Positions 25,221 to 33,169 of a stretch of 64,000 nucleotides of DNA are shown here, piece by piece (within the stretch, counting starts at the first letter, position 1; each line of letters begins with the position of its first letter). The notes beneath the pieces are model-generated. The model had not been told where the DNA came from and ran no database searches. It saw only the letters and a program-made list of their open reading frames with translations. Position numbers and translations under genes: made by a program. This stretch comes from JACDAV01 sp964626755 (GTDB taxonomy: Bacteria; Chloroflexota; Limnocylindria; Limnocylindrales; CSP1-4): assembly GCA_964626755.1 (NCBI GenBank), contig CAZVGO010000028.1, positions 310,001-374,000 on the forward strand, in the 5' to 3' direction.

Positions 25221-27088
25221 AGGGGCGGCAACGTCCCGGCACGATGACGCAGCCACATCTCGAGCGTGATGCTGCGCCACGCTCCCCACGACAGCGGTTC
25301 CTCGCCGTCAAGGAACGTGTTCATCGATCGCCGCCAGGGCCGCTCCGCAACCAGACCGGCGTCGACAATCAGACTCGACCGGGTCAGCAACTCCACGAAC
25401 GACCGGTAGGGCCCGCGCAGCCCGTACTCGGCGAGTGGGGCAAACGTTGCCTTGTCGGGGCGATCCCGAACGATCGGCGGCAGGAAACCTGCCAGCGAGC
25501 GCCGAAGGATCGTCTTCTGGAGGCCTTCGCTGTAGAGGCCCTGTGGCGGCATGGTGAGCATGAGCATCATCAACCGCGTGTCGAGGAACGGTTGGCGCTG
25601 CTCCAAGCCGAACAGGCGGAACATGCGGTCCATGTACCCTCCCGCCCTACCCTGCCCAACCAACCCGAAACCATCCCTCAGTTCGTGCCACCAGGCCGCC
25701 CGGCCGCCGTACGCCGGCCGCCGCGGGTCAACGTCCCCACCACGTCGGAGCTGGGGCGTCATCCACGCCTCGAGTCGAGGCCCCCGACGGTATTCGACGC
25801 TACCTTGAAGCCGAGCCGGGAGAAGCCGGAAGAGCACTGTAGCCGCGAGAGAGCGCCAAACGGTTCCCCCGCGAATGAGGGCGTGCCCGCGCACCTGTCT
25901 GCGCAGCTCCCCGAGCGATCCTGGTCCGAGGAGATTGATCAACCAGCGCGTGCTCCCACCGACGATCAGATCGCCGAGGTGGCCCATCAACATCGTTCGC
26001 GCCCCGTCGGCGCGGGCAGCGGCGAGAGGCTGGTACAGGGTGCCGTCGAAGGCCGCGAAAAGCGGCTCGTTGAACACAGGCCGCCACGTCTCGAAAAAAC
26101 TCAGGGGCCATTGAGTGTCGGCGGGTAAGTCGCGGTGCGGCAGGTTGTAACGCTCGACAACGGATTTGATGTATCGCCTCTCGTCCACGGACTTGAATCG
26201 TTCGCTGTCGAAGACGCTGGAGTACGTCCGGACCGGAGGGATGCCCGAAGCCTGGTGGAGCGCTCCGGCCACCGAGGCGACCGCTCCAGAGTCGAGTCCG
26301 CCGCTGAGCATCACTGCGACCGGGTGCGTGCTGCGGAGGCGCTCCTGGACCGCGGTCGTGAAGATCTCGAGGAACCGTTGGTCGTCGTCGGCTGTGAGCG
26401 GCCGGAGCTCGGGGGGCTCATCCGGCCAAGCCCAAAATGTCGCCAGTTCCAGTTCCCCACGGCTCGCGACCGTCAAGGTTTGACCGCCTGGCAGCAGATG
26501 AATGTGTCGGTAGTGCCCGTTGCCGGGCGTCGGCCGGGTGTCGCCGTAGAGGTAGCGCGCGATAGCGAGGTCGTCCAAATCGGTCGGGATGCCCGGAACC
26601 CGGAGCATCTGCTCGAGGGTGCTGGCGAACCGCAACGTGCCTCCCCATTCGCTGAAAAACAGGGTCCGCGCGCCGAGAGGGTCACGTGCCATCAGGAGCC
26701 GGCGTTCCCGGGGATCCCAGATTGCGAATGCGTAGTCACCGACGAGGTGCGCCGGACAGGAGACGCCCCACCGCCGGTACGAGGCCAGGATCAGCTCGGG
26801 ATCGGTGACATGGTTGATCGGACCGGCGGCCAGGGTCGCGGCGAGGTCGGCCCGGCCGTCGAGACGGCCGTCGAAGACGACGACGGCGCCCGTCCCCGGA
26901 TCGACCGTCGGCTGGAATCCCGGCGGCGTCTCCGAGCCCACCCCTTCGACGGCGTGGAGCAGGCCCATCGGTCCTTCGAGCCGGGTCGACGTCGTGACCT
27001 CGGGACCGTCAGGGGGCGCGAGCTCCAGCAGACCCTCTCGCTCGGCTGCTCTGCTCCCTCGCTCGAGGATCCCGCCGAGGACGCTCAC
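25214..27088 (-). CDS. Lasso cyclase (C protein, asparagine-synthetase-like)
   Basis: Protein of 624 aa from a GTG at 27088, coupled by GTGA to the B2 stop. The N-terminal glutaminase-like half (1-200) starts MSVLGG and lacks the catalytic Cys2 of true asparagine synthetases. The C-terminal ATP-binding half has the PP-loop SGGLDS (262-267), SSVFDS, MLMGHLGDL and a closing GLQKTILRRSLAGFLP. In lasso systems this protein adenylates the Asp/Glu side chain and joins it to the core's N-terminal amine to close the ring around the tail. The loss of Cys2 and the B1-B2 neighbours argue against plain asparagine synthesis. Confidence 0.93.
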   Translation of the reverse strand: MSVLGGILERGSRAAEREGLLELAPPDGPEVTTSTRLEGPMGLLHAVEGVGSETPPGFQPTVDPGTGAVVVFDGRLDGRADLAATLAAGPINHVTDPELILASYRRWGVSCPAHLVGDYAFAIWDPRERRLLMARDPLGARTLFFSEWGGTLRFASTLEQMLRVPGIPTDLDDLAIARYLYGDTRPTPGNGHYRHIHLLPGGQTLTVASRGELELATFWAWPDEPPELRPLTADDDQRFLEIFTTAVQERLRSTHPVAVMLSGGLDSGAVASVAGALHQASGIPPVRTYSSVFDSERFKSVDERRYIKSVVERYNLPHRDLPADTQWPLSFFETWRPVFNEPLFAAFDGTLYQPLAAARADGARTMLMGHLGDLIVGGSTRWLINLLGPGSLGELRRQVRGHALIRGGTVWRSLAATVLFRLLPARLQGSVEYRRGPRLEAWMTPQLRRGGDVDPRRPAYGGRAAWWHELRDGFGLVGQGRAGGYMDRMFRLFGLEQRQPFLDTRLMMLMLTMPPQGLYSEGLQKTILRRSLAGFLPPIVRDRPDKATFAPLAEYGLRGPYRSFVELLTRSSLIVDAGLVAERPWRRSMNTFLDGEEPLSWGAWRSITLEMWLRHRAGTLPPLG

Positions 27089-27522
27089 CTGTTGGGCGAG
27101 GGGGCGGCTGCGTCGAAAGGCGTGAACCGGCTATGGCCGGCGGCGCCGACTACGATCGTCCCGCCACTTTCCAGCCAGGCGTGTGCCTGCAGCCGGCCAT
27201 CGATCCGAGCCATCCCGAGGTGAAGCGTCGATGGGTGCCCCCCGTCGGCCAGGAGGACGCGAGCCGCGAGTGCCTGGGTGAGGCAGCTCGCTCCGGGGAC
27301 GTAGCCACTCACCGCCGCCACCGCAGAGCCGATCCGAACGGCGGAATGTCCCCCGGCGACGTCCCTGACCTGTCGCTCCTTCGTCCGGCGATCGACCGTC
27401 GGGAACGAGCTGACCGTCAATCGAACTCGAACCCAGCTGACCACCACGAGGGCACGAAGAACAAGCCGTCGTTCAGACGGAGGGAGTGCCAGGAAGCGGC
27501 GAATCGGGGACCTGCGGCTCAC
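27085..27522 (-). CDS. Lasso leader peptidase B2 (transglutaminase-like)
   Basis: Protein of 145 aa from a GTG at 27522 that overlaps the B1 stop (GTGA). It has the PF13471-type signature of lasso B2 proteins: the nucleophile C80 in VPGASCLTQALAARVLLA, STLHLGMAR, and H114 in LQAHAWLE. An N-terminal basic helical region (LPPSERRLVLRALVVVSW) is usual for the family and probably binds B1. It cuts the leader from the precursors, next to the conserved Thr(-2). It lies between the B1 and C genes, which is the canonical order. Confidence 0.93.
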   Translation of the reverse strand: MSRRSPIRRFLALPPSERRLVLRALVVVSWVRVRLTVSSFPTVDRRTKERQVRDVAGGHSAVRIGSAVAAVSGYVPGASCLTQALAARVLLADGGHPSTLHLGMARIDGRLQAHAWLESGGTIVVGAAGHSRFTPFDAAAPSPNR

Positions 27523-27821
27523 GATTCGGCGGCTCGGACCTCGACCAGCCCCCAGCCCGACAGTTTCGCAAGCACGGCGAGGACGTCCTTCTCGCAGCGC
27601 GCCGGTTCGACCTCATACCGGGCAACGACGGCGTCGCGGAGCTCCTCGACGCTGCGCGGCTCCTGGACGAGATCCCAGATCATCGCCCCGACGGGGTTGA
27701 GGCCGTAATACACGCCGTCCGCCATGCTCAGCAACGCCTTCTCGCGGCCGAGGTCTGCGGCCACGACATCCGCGGCCGCGACGACGATCGAACGCAACTC
27801 AATTGCTTGGGGATGCCCCAT
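27519..27821 (-). CDS. Lasso RRE protein B1 (PqqD-like)
   Basis: Protein of 100 aa from ATG 27821, which follows AAGGA by 7 nt; an ATG at 27863 has no SD and would add 14 residues. The PqqD-type winged-helix fold is visible: a beta-rich first half (IVVAAADVVAADLG), GVYYGLNPVGAMIWDLV, SVEELRDAVVARYEV, and LAVLAKLSGWGLVEV. It recognises the Tyr-Pro part of the leader and presents it to B2 and C. It is the first gene of the leftward B1-B2-C operon. Confidence 0.92.
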   Translation of the reverse strand: MGHPQAIELRSIVVAAADVVAADLGREKALLSMADGVYYGLNPVGAMIWDLVQEPRSVEELRDAVVARYEVEPARCEKDVLAVLAKLSGWGLVEVRAAES

Positions 27822-28010
27822 CGATACGTCCTTCAAGGCGTGTCCCGGAGCTCCCGGAGACATTGCGAGCGTGATCCTACAGCCGCTGTGGATCAGCCCA
27901 CCCGCGCCGTCGCGTCACCGGCCAAGCGCGGCGGCAGCAGCGCACGCGCGACGGTATCACCGGGAGGCGGTAGTTGAGTGGCGTTCCCGTGGTTCCCTTA
28001 GCATCCACCC

Positions 28011-29267
28011 GTGGACGGCGTGGACGATCAGTACGCCCGCGGTGAAGGTGGGATGGCTGCGGTCCCCGCTCGAGCCGGGCTTGGCCGCCACCAATCCGTG
28101 CCCGCAGCGGTCGCGATCGCGACGCGGTTCTACCAGCCCTACGAGCGCGCGGGCGGCGCGGAGGTTCAGGCCGGCCGCCTCGCGCGCTTTCTGACGGAAC
28201 AGGGTGGGGCCTGCGAGATCGTCACGACGCGATTTCGCGGAGACCTTCGGTCGCGCGAGACCGAAGGGGGCGTCAGCGTGCGACGCCTTGTGACTGTCGG
28301 CGGACCGCTGAGCCGCCCAGTCGAGTTCGTTGCCGCCCTCGGCTGGTTTCTCGCCAATGGGGGCCGATTCCGCGTGGTCCACGCCCTATGCCTCTCGGCC
28401 TTCACGCTCGGAGCGATGCTCGGTGCCGGAGTGCGAGGCGCCCGAACGATCGTCCTTCCATGCACGATCGGACCACGCGGCGACATCGCCCGTGTAAGGC
28501 GGGGCGTCGGCGGCCGGCTACTGTGGCGGCTGTTCGCGACTGCCGACGTCGTGTTGGCACGGACGCGGGTCGCCGCAGCGGAACTCGAGGCGAACGGGAT
28601 CCAGCCGGCCAAGGTCGTGTCCGCGCCGGCGCTGCTCGGTCCGATCCTCGACCGGCCGCTCGAGCCGGAGGACCGCAAACTGGTTCGTGCTGCGATCGGG
28701 CTGCCGGATCGACCCACCGTCCTCTATGTCGGTCGCCTCGTGGAGGCGAAGGGCGTCGGAGTGATCCTCGAGGCCTGGCCCGAGATTGCAGCGCGCCACG
28801 ACTCCACGCTCGTCCTCGTTGGCGATGGACCGCTGCGGGCGCGGGCAGAAGAGCTTGCGGCGACCCTCGGTCGCCCCGACGCGATCCGCGTTGTGGGGCG
28901 TGTAGGGGATCCCGAGCCATACTTCCGAGCGGCCGAGATCTTCGTCTACCCCAGCCACAGTGAGGCTTTCGGGCTCGCCCTCGCCGAGGCGATGGCCGCG
29001 GGCCTCGCGGTGGTCACGACGTCCACGGGCCTGGCCACCGACTGGATTCGCGACGGCGAAGACGGCGTGATCGTCGAGGCCGGAGACCGAGCGGCTCTCG
29101 TCGGGGCGCTCGAGTCGCTCCTATCCAACGAAGCGCGCCGCCGGTGGCTTGGTGCTGGCGCTCTCCTCAGGGCGCGCGAGGCGTTCGCGCCCGACCGGAT
29201 CGGCAAAGCTTATCTCGACCTCCATCGGCGGCTGCTTGACGGCGAGGCCCTGTCGACGCGAGGCTGA
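28011..29267 (+). CDS. Family 4 glycosyltransferase
   Basis: Protein of 418 aa from a GTG at 28011; the in-frame ATG at 28053 would give a shorter form. The GT-B layout is clear: N-terminal acceptor domain (FYQPYERAGGAEVQAGRLARFL), TVLYVGRLVEAKG at about 240, LVLVGDGPLRARAEELA, and the E-x7-E donor motif in PSHSEAFGLALAEAMAAGLAVV. It starts the rightward run 28011-30974 with a methyltransferase and a WecG-type enzyme. Donor sugar is unknown. Confidence 0.88.
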   Translation: MDGVDDQYARGEGGMAAVPARAGLGRHQSVPAAVAIATRFYQPYERAGGAEVQAGRLARFLTEQGGACEIVTTRFRGDLRSRETEGGVSVRRLVTVGGPLSRPVEFVAALGWFLANGGRFRVVHALCLSAFTLGAMLGAGVRGARTIVLPCTIGPRGDIARVRRGVGGRLLWRLFATADVVLARTRVAAAELEANGIQPAKVVSAPALLGPILDRPLEPEDRKLVRAAIGLPDRPTVLYVGRLVEAKGVGVILEAWPEIAARHDSTLVLVGDGPLRARAEELAATLGRPDAIRVVGRVGDPEPYFRAAEIFVYPSHSEAFGLALAEAMAAGLAVVTTSTGLATDWIRDGEDGVIVEAGDRAALVGALESLLSNEARRRWLGAGALLRAREAFAPDRIGKAYLDLHRRLLDGEALSTRG

Positions 29268-29297
29268 GCGGTCTAACCGGAGGGGAGGAGGAGACTC

Positions 29298-30173
29298 GTG
29301 CCGGAGACAGTCGCCTGCGGTCTCTGCGGGTCGGCGGAGGCGACGTTGCAGGAGCTGCGAACGCGGCTGGTGCAGATGCCCAGCCCATACGAGATCAAGC
29401 GCTGCGGATCATGCGGCTTCGAATACCTCAGCCCCAGGCCTACGCGCGATGAACTGTTGGACCTCTACGCCGTTCATCCCTGGTACCGGGGTGAGCCATT
29501 GGCCGCGCGATCACGGCGACGCAACTTCGACCGGGCACGACTCGAACGGGTCGAACGGTGGACCGGCGGACCGGGCTCACTCCTGGCTGTCGGGGCCATG
29601 GAAGGTGGCTGGGTGATGGACAACGCCAAGCGGCGCGGCTGGGAGGTGGTCGGCGTTGAGTTCATCCCGTCGCTGCTCAAGGCCGAGGCCACGAGGGAAG
29701 TCGAGATGGTGCACTCCTCGTTGTGGAGTCTCGACGCACTGAACGGCAGGCGCTTCGACGCGATCCACACCCTCAGCCTCGAGCACGTCCCGGACGTTCT
29801 CCAGTCGCTGGCCGCGTTTCGCGAAGTGCTGAAGCCCGGGGGAGTCGTGGTCGTCGAGGCGCCCAACCAGTTCGAGGGCCTCAAGGAGCGGTTCAAGGAA
29901 GCCGTGCTGGCTGTCCTGGGCGAACGAATCCTGCCGTTCTTCTGGGCCGAAGCCGGTCCGTACTTCCACCTCTCGTTCTTTACGCCCCGGACACTGCGCA
30001 ACGCCCTGGACCTCAGTGGCTTCGAGATCCTCGAGAGCCGGACGTATCTGCCCTGGAACCCGGTCTACCATCACACGCAGCGGCTGCGCACGCTGCGAGA
30101 GGCGAGCTTCGTCCTCGGAAGCCTCGTCGAGCGGGGGCCGTCGATCGAGGTGATCGCACGGCCGGCGACGTAG
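29298..30173 (+). CDS. SAM-dependent methyltransferase with N-terminal Cys4 motif
   Basis: Protein of 291 aa from a GTG at 29298 behind a purine-rich GGAGGGGAGGAGGAG. Near the N-terminus C-G-L-C (about 6-9) and C-G-S-C (about 35-38) form a zinc-ribbon-like pair before YLSPRPTRDELLDLY. The class I methyltransferase core has a loose motif I (LLAVGAMEGGWVMDNAKRRG), an acidic motif II (VVGVEF), HTLSLEHVPDVLQSL and LKPGGVVVVEAPN. It probably methylates a sugar of the glycan. The gene at 57543 has the same architecture. Confidence 0.83.
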   Translation: MPETVACGLCGSAEATLQELRTRLVQMPSPYEIKRCGSCGFEYLSPRPTRDELLDLYAVHPWYRGEPLAARSRRRNFDRARLERVERWTGGPGSLLAVGAMEGGWVMDNAKRRGWEVVGVEFIPSLLKAEATREVEMVHSSLWSLDALNGRRFDAIHTLSLEHVPDVLQSLAAFREVLKPGGVVVVEAPNQFEGLKERFKEAVLAVLGERILPFFWAEAGPYFHLSFFTPRTLRNALDLSGFEILESRTYLPWNPVYHHTQRLRTLREASFVLGSLVERGPSIEVIARPAT

Positions 30174-30209
30174 ATCTTGCGACCCGATGGCCTCGAGCCA
30201 GGCGCTCGA

Positions 30210-30974
30210 ATGACGATGGGCGCGCAGGTCACGATCGATGGGATACCCATCGATGCCATTCGCTTCGATCACGCGGTGCGGCTCGCCCTGGAGTGGGCCC
30301 AGGACGGGAGCGGCGGATACGTCTGCACGCCAAACGTTGACCACTTCGTCCTGGCGCGCCGGTATCCACGCTTTCGTCAGGCTTTGCTCGGCGCGCGGCT
30401 GCGAGTCCCGGACGGAATGGGGGTGGTCTACGGAAGCTGGATCGCCGGTGGTGCCGCCCTCCGATCGAGCGTAACTGGGCGCCTGATTCCGGCTCCCGTC
30501 AGTGCTCGCCTCGGCGCGCTCGGGGTCGGCACGGCGCTCGTGGGCTGGCGACCGGAAGTCCTCGCAAGGGCAGCGTCGCGACTGACTTCAAGGGGCGCGA
30601 ACATCGTAGCGACCGTCGCGCCATCGGCGGGCACGACGACTGGATCGGATGACGAGCAGAGGATGGTAGAGGCCCTGCTCGAATCCCAGGCGCGGGCCGT
30701 CTTCGTGGCCCTTGGTTCTCCAGAACAGGAACTGTGGATGGCCAGGAACAGTTCGCGCCTTCCACAGGCTGTCCTCGTGGGCGTCGGCGCGGCCGTGGAC
30801 GTGCTCGGCGGCCGTGTTCGAGAGGCCCCCCGCTGGATGACGTCCGTTGGACTCGAGTGGTTCTTTCGTCTTGCGCAGGAGCCGACGCGACTCGCCAAAC
30901 GGTATCTGTGGGACGATCCCAGGTTCTTTGCCTGGATGGTGCAAGAACGCTTGGGCAAACCCGACCAACCGTAG
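30210..30974 (+). CDS. WecG/TagA/CpsF family glycosyltransferase (GT26)
   Basis: About 254 aa. The ATG at 30210 is chosen; a TTG at 30177 would add 11 residues. Family motifs are intact: CTPNVDHFVLARRYPRFRQAL, RVPDGMGVVY, FVALGSPEQELWMAR and GVGAAVDVLGGRVREAPRWM, then GLEWFFRLAQEPTRLAKRYL at the end. Members add ManNAc(A) or Glc to a polyprenyl-linked sugar at the inner membrane, usually the second sugar of the unit. It links this locus to lipid-carrier glycan assembly. Confidence 0.92.
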   Translation: MTMGAQVTIDGIPIDAIRFDHAVRLALEWAQDGSGGYVCTPNVDHFVLARRYPRFRQALLGARLRVPDGMGVVYGSWIAGGAALRSSVTGRLIPAPVSARLGALGVGTALVGWRPEVLARAASRLTSRGANIVATVAPSAGTTTGSDDEQRMVEALLESQARAVFVALGSPEQELWMARNSSRLPQAVLVGVGAAVDVLGGRVREAPRWMTSVGLEWFFRLAQEPTRLAKRYLWDDPRFFAWMVQERLGKPDQP

Positions 30975-30993
30975 AGTCAGGTCACCACGGGCC

Positions 30994-31983
30994 CTACAGG
31001 ACGTGGCGCGGGCTTTCCCCCTCCCCGGCCAGGTAGCCGACGAACTGGCCGAGGCCCTGAGCGTATAGCAGCCAAAGGATGGCCGGGCTGCATCGAACGA
31101 GGAGGGGGCCATAGCCTCTCGGCGCGAGCAGAGCGACTGTCCGGATGTAGCGGGCGAGCGGGATGAACGGCGCCCCGAGGATCCGCACAATGTTGACCGC
31201 GTCCATCCGCTTCCTTCGAAAGCCTGAGATCGTCCGGCCCGCGTGGAAGTTGATGACGGTGGTGCGACGGAATCCGAGCGGCTGAACGTGGGCTACGCGG
31301 ATCGTATCGTCACTCAGGAGAACTGCCCCATCGCGGGCCAGCGCGCGCTGATGGAGGACGTCGATCGCGCCCATGCCCTCATGCGTATCGGGATGGTCGA
31401 GCGCCGACCGTTTGTAGGACACGTTCACTGCTCCGGACAGCCGCTTCGCGCGGCCGCTCCGCATTGGCGCAGCGACCGGCGCCTGGACGATCAGGAAGCT
31501 GGCCCAGTCCATGATCGAGTCCGTCGCTCCGTTTGTGACGGATCCGCCGATCGCGGCCGCCTCAGGATTTCGCCGATGGGCGTCGATCATCCGGATCGCC
31601 CAGTCAGGCGGTACGTGGACGTGGTCCTCCGTGACGGCGACGACTCCGCTTCGCGCCGCCCGATAGGTTCGATACCGGAGCTGGAAGATTGACTCGCCCG
31701 GGTGGCTCTCCCATCGGACGGCTTGCCCGATCTGCCCCTCGGTTGGCACCTCATGGCCGCTCCCGTCGGCGACAATTACCTCGCCGCCGACCGCTTCCGC
31801 GGCCACTCGCAGTGTGTCGATCGTGGACGCGATGGTGGGCCAACCCTGCACGGTCGCGACCGTGAGCGTGATCGGCAGGGTGAATCCGGCACTCGCGTCG
31901 GGCGTGGCGCGGATGGCCGTATCGGTCAAGGGGCTCTCCATGTTCGCGATCCAAATCCTACGGGGCGCGGCCCCGGACGTCAT
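30994..31983 (-). CDS. Family 2 glycosyltransferase
   Basis: Protein of 329 aa; the ATG at 31983 overlaps the upstream stop (ATGA). GT2 features are ITLTVATVQGWPTIASTI, GGEVIVADGS and an acidic metal motif in VAVTEDHVHVPPDWAIRM. Hydrophobic C-terminal helices (IVRILGAPFIPLARYIRTVALLA in pieces, AILWLLYAQGLGQFVGYL) point to membrane association. It is the second gene of a two-gene leftward unit with the GT4, convergent with the WecG-type gene. Confidence 0.82.
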   Translation of the reverse strand: MTSGAAPRRIWIANMESPLTDTAIRATPDASAGFTLPITLTVATVQGWPTIASTIDTLRVAAEAVGGEVIVADGSGHEVPTEGQIGQAVRWESHPGESIFQLRYRTYRAARSGVVAVTEDHVHVPPDWAIRMIDAHRRNPEAAAIGGSVTNGATDSIMDWASFLIVQAPVAAPMRSGRAKRLSGAVNVSYKRSALDHPDTHEGMGAIDVLHQRALARDGAVLLSDDTIRVAHVQPLGFRRTTVINFHAGRTISGFRRKRMDAVNIVRILGAPFIPLARYIRTVALLAPRGYGPLLVRCSPAILWLLYAQGLGQFVGYLAGEGESPRHVL

Positions 31984-33119
31984 CGGCCCAGCGCGTATCG
32001 ATAGGCAGCCACGGTCGCCTCAGCCAGGGCCGCCGATGTGAATTGCCCTGCGCGACGTGGGCCGGCCACGGTCAGGCGGGCTCGAGTAGGCTCGTCCCAG
32101 GCCGCCTGGGCGATTGCGTCGGCGATTTCCGATACGTCGGTTGGATCGACCAGCAGCGCGGCGTCTCCGGCCACCTCCGGTATGGCCGACGTCGTGCTCG
32201 CCACGACCGGGACGCCCGTCGCCATACCCTCGAGGATCGGGAGGCCGAACCCCTCGTAGAGGCTCGGGTACGCCACGACTCGCGCGCGGCCATAGAGTGC
32301 GGCCAGGGTGGTGGCGTCGACATAACCGAGGCTGCGGGCCCAGGCGCCGGCGCCGGCGGTGGCGATCGCCGCGTCGATGACCCCGGTCCACCGCGCTCGC
32401 GAGCCCGCCACGACGATTCCGAGCTCGCCCCCGTGCGCGCGGGCCAGCGCGGTCGCGGCAATGACTCTGGCGAGGTTCTTGCGCGGACTGGGCTGTCCCA
32501 CGAACAGGACGAAAACCTCGGGGAGGTCCAAGCCTGCCGTCAGGTTGAGGCATTCGTCGCGGCTCAGTACGGGCAGCCTCGGTCCGAGCGCGAGCGGCGC
32601 GACCCACACCCGCGAAGGATCGATGTCGTAGTGATGGAGGATGCGCTCTCGGGAGAAGGCCGACGGAGTAACGATCGCCGCGGAGCGGCGCGCGATCGTG
32701 CGGACGAGCGCGCGGAGCCGTAAGCGAGTGAAGGATGGGAGAAACTCCGGAACGTCCTCGAATGACATGTCGTGAATAGCCGTGACAACCGGAGTTCGAG
32801 TCACGGGTGGTGCCACGTACTGCACATGGAGCACGTCGGCGCGATCGCGCATGGCGCGAAGCGGGAGCTCGAAGGGGATCCGCAGGAGCGGTGACCGTGC
32901 CGCCAGGGAGCGAACTCGCAAGGAGGATGGAGTCCCATGCGGCCAGTCGACTCCGCCGTCGATGTAGGCGACTAGATCGACGTCGGAGCGCGCGGCGAGG
33001 CCAAGGGCAAGAGCGAGGATGTAGGTCTCGTTTCCGGCCTTGCGCCGGCTTACGACATGGGCGTCCAGCGCCACCCTGATCCGCGCTTCCGATTCACGCA
33101 TTGCGCGAGATGATCGCAT
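31980..33119 (-). CDS. Family 4 glycosyltransferase
   Basis: Protein of 379 aa (ATG 33119; ATG 33101 also possible). GT-B signs are RVALDAHVVSRRKAGNETYI at the N-terminus, AIHDMSFEDVPEF, IVTPSAFSRERIL, VLFVGQPSPRKNLARVI and the donor motif PSLYEGFGLPILEGMATGVPVVAS. These resemble mannosyl- or rhamnosyltransferases of the WbaZ/MtfB type. It is divergent from the flippase gene at 33170. Confidence 0.9.
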   Translation of the reverse strand: MRSSRAMRESEARIRVALDAHVVSRRKAGNETYILALALGLAARSDVDLVAYIDGGVDWPHGTPSSLRVRSLAARSPLLRIPFELPLRAMRDRADVLHVQYVAPPVTRTPVVTAIHDMSFEDVPEFLPSFTRLRLRALVRTIARRSAAIVTPSAFSRERILHHYDIDPSRVWVAPLALGPRLPVLSRDECLNLTAGLDLPEVFVLFVGQPSPRKNLARVIAATALARAHGGELGIVVAGSRARWTGVIDAAIATAGAGAWARSLGYVDATTLAALYGRARVVAYPSLYEGFGLPILEGMATGVPVVASTTSAIPEVAGDAALLVDPTDVSEIADAIAQAAWDEPTRARLTVAGPRRAGQFTSAALAEATVAAYRYALGR

Positions 33120-33169
33120 GCGCCAACTGGCGAACCGTCGCCGTCACTAAGACGCCTATCATCGATCCG

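Noticed and set aside
25214..27088. Ordinary asparagine synthetase
   Set aside because: No Cys2 nucleophile, and the gene is co-translated with B1 and B2 proteins next to lasso precursors.
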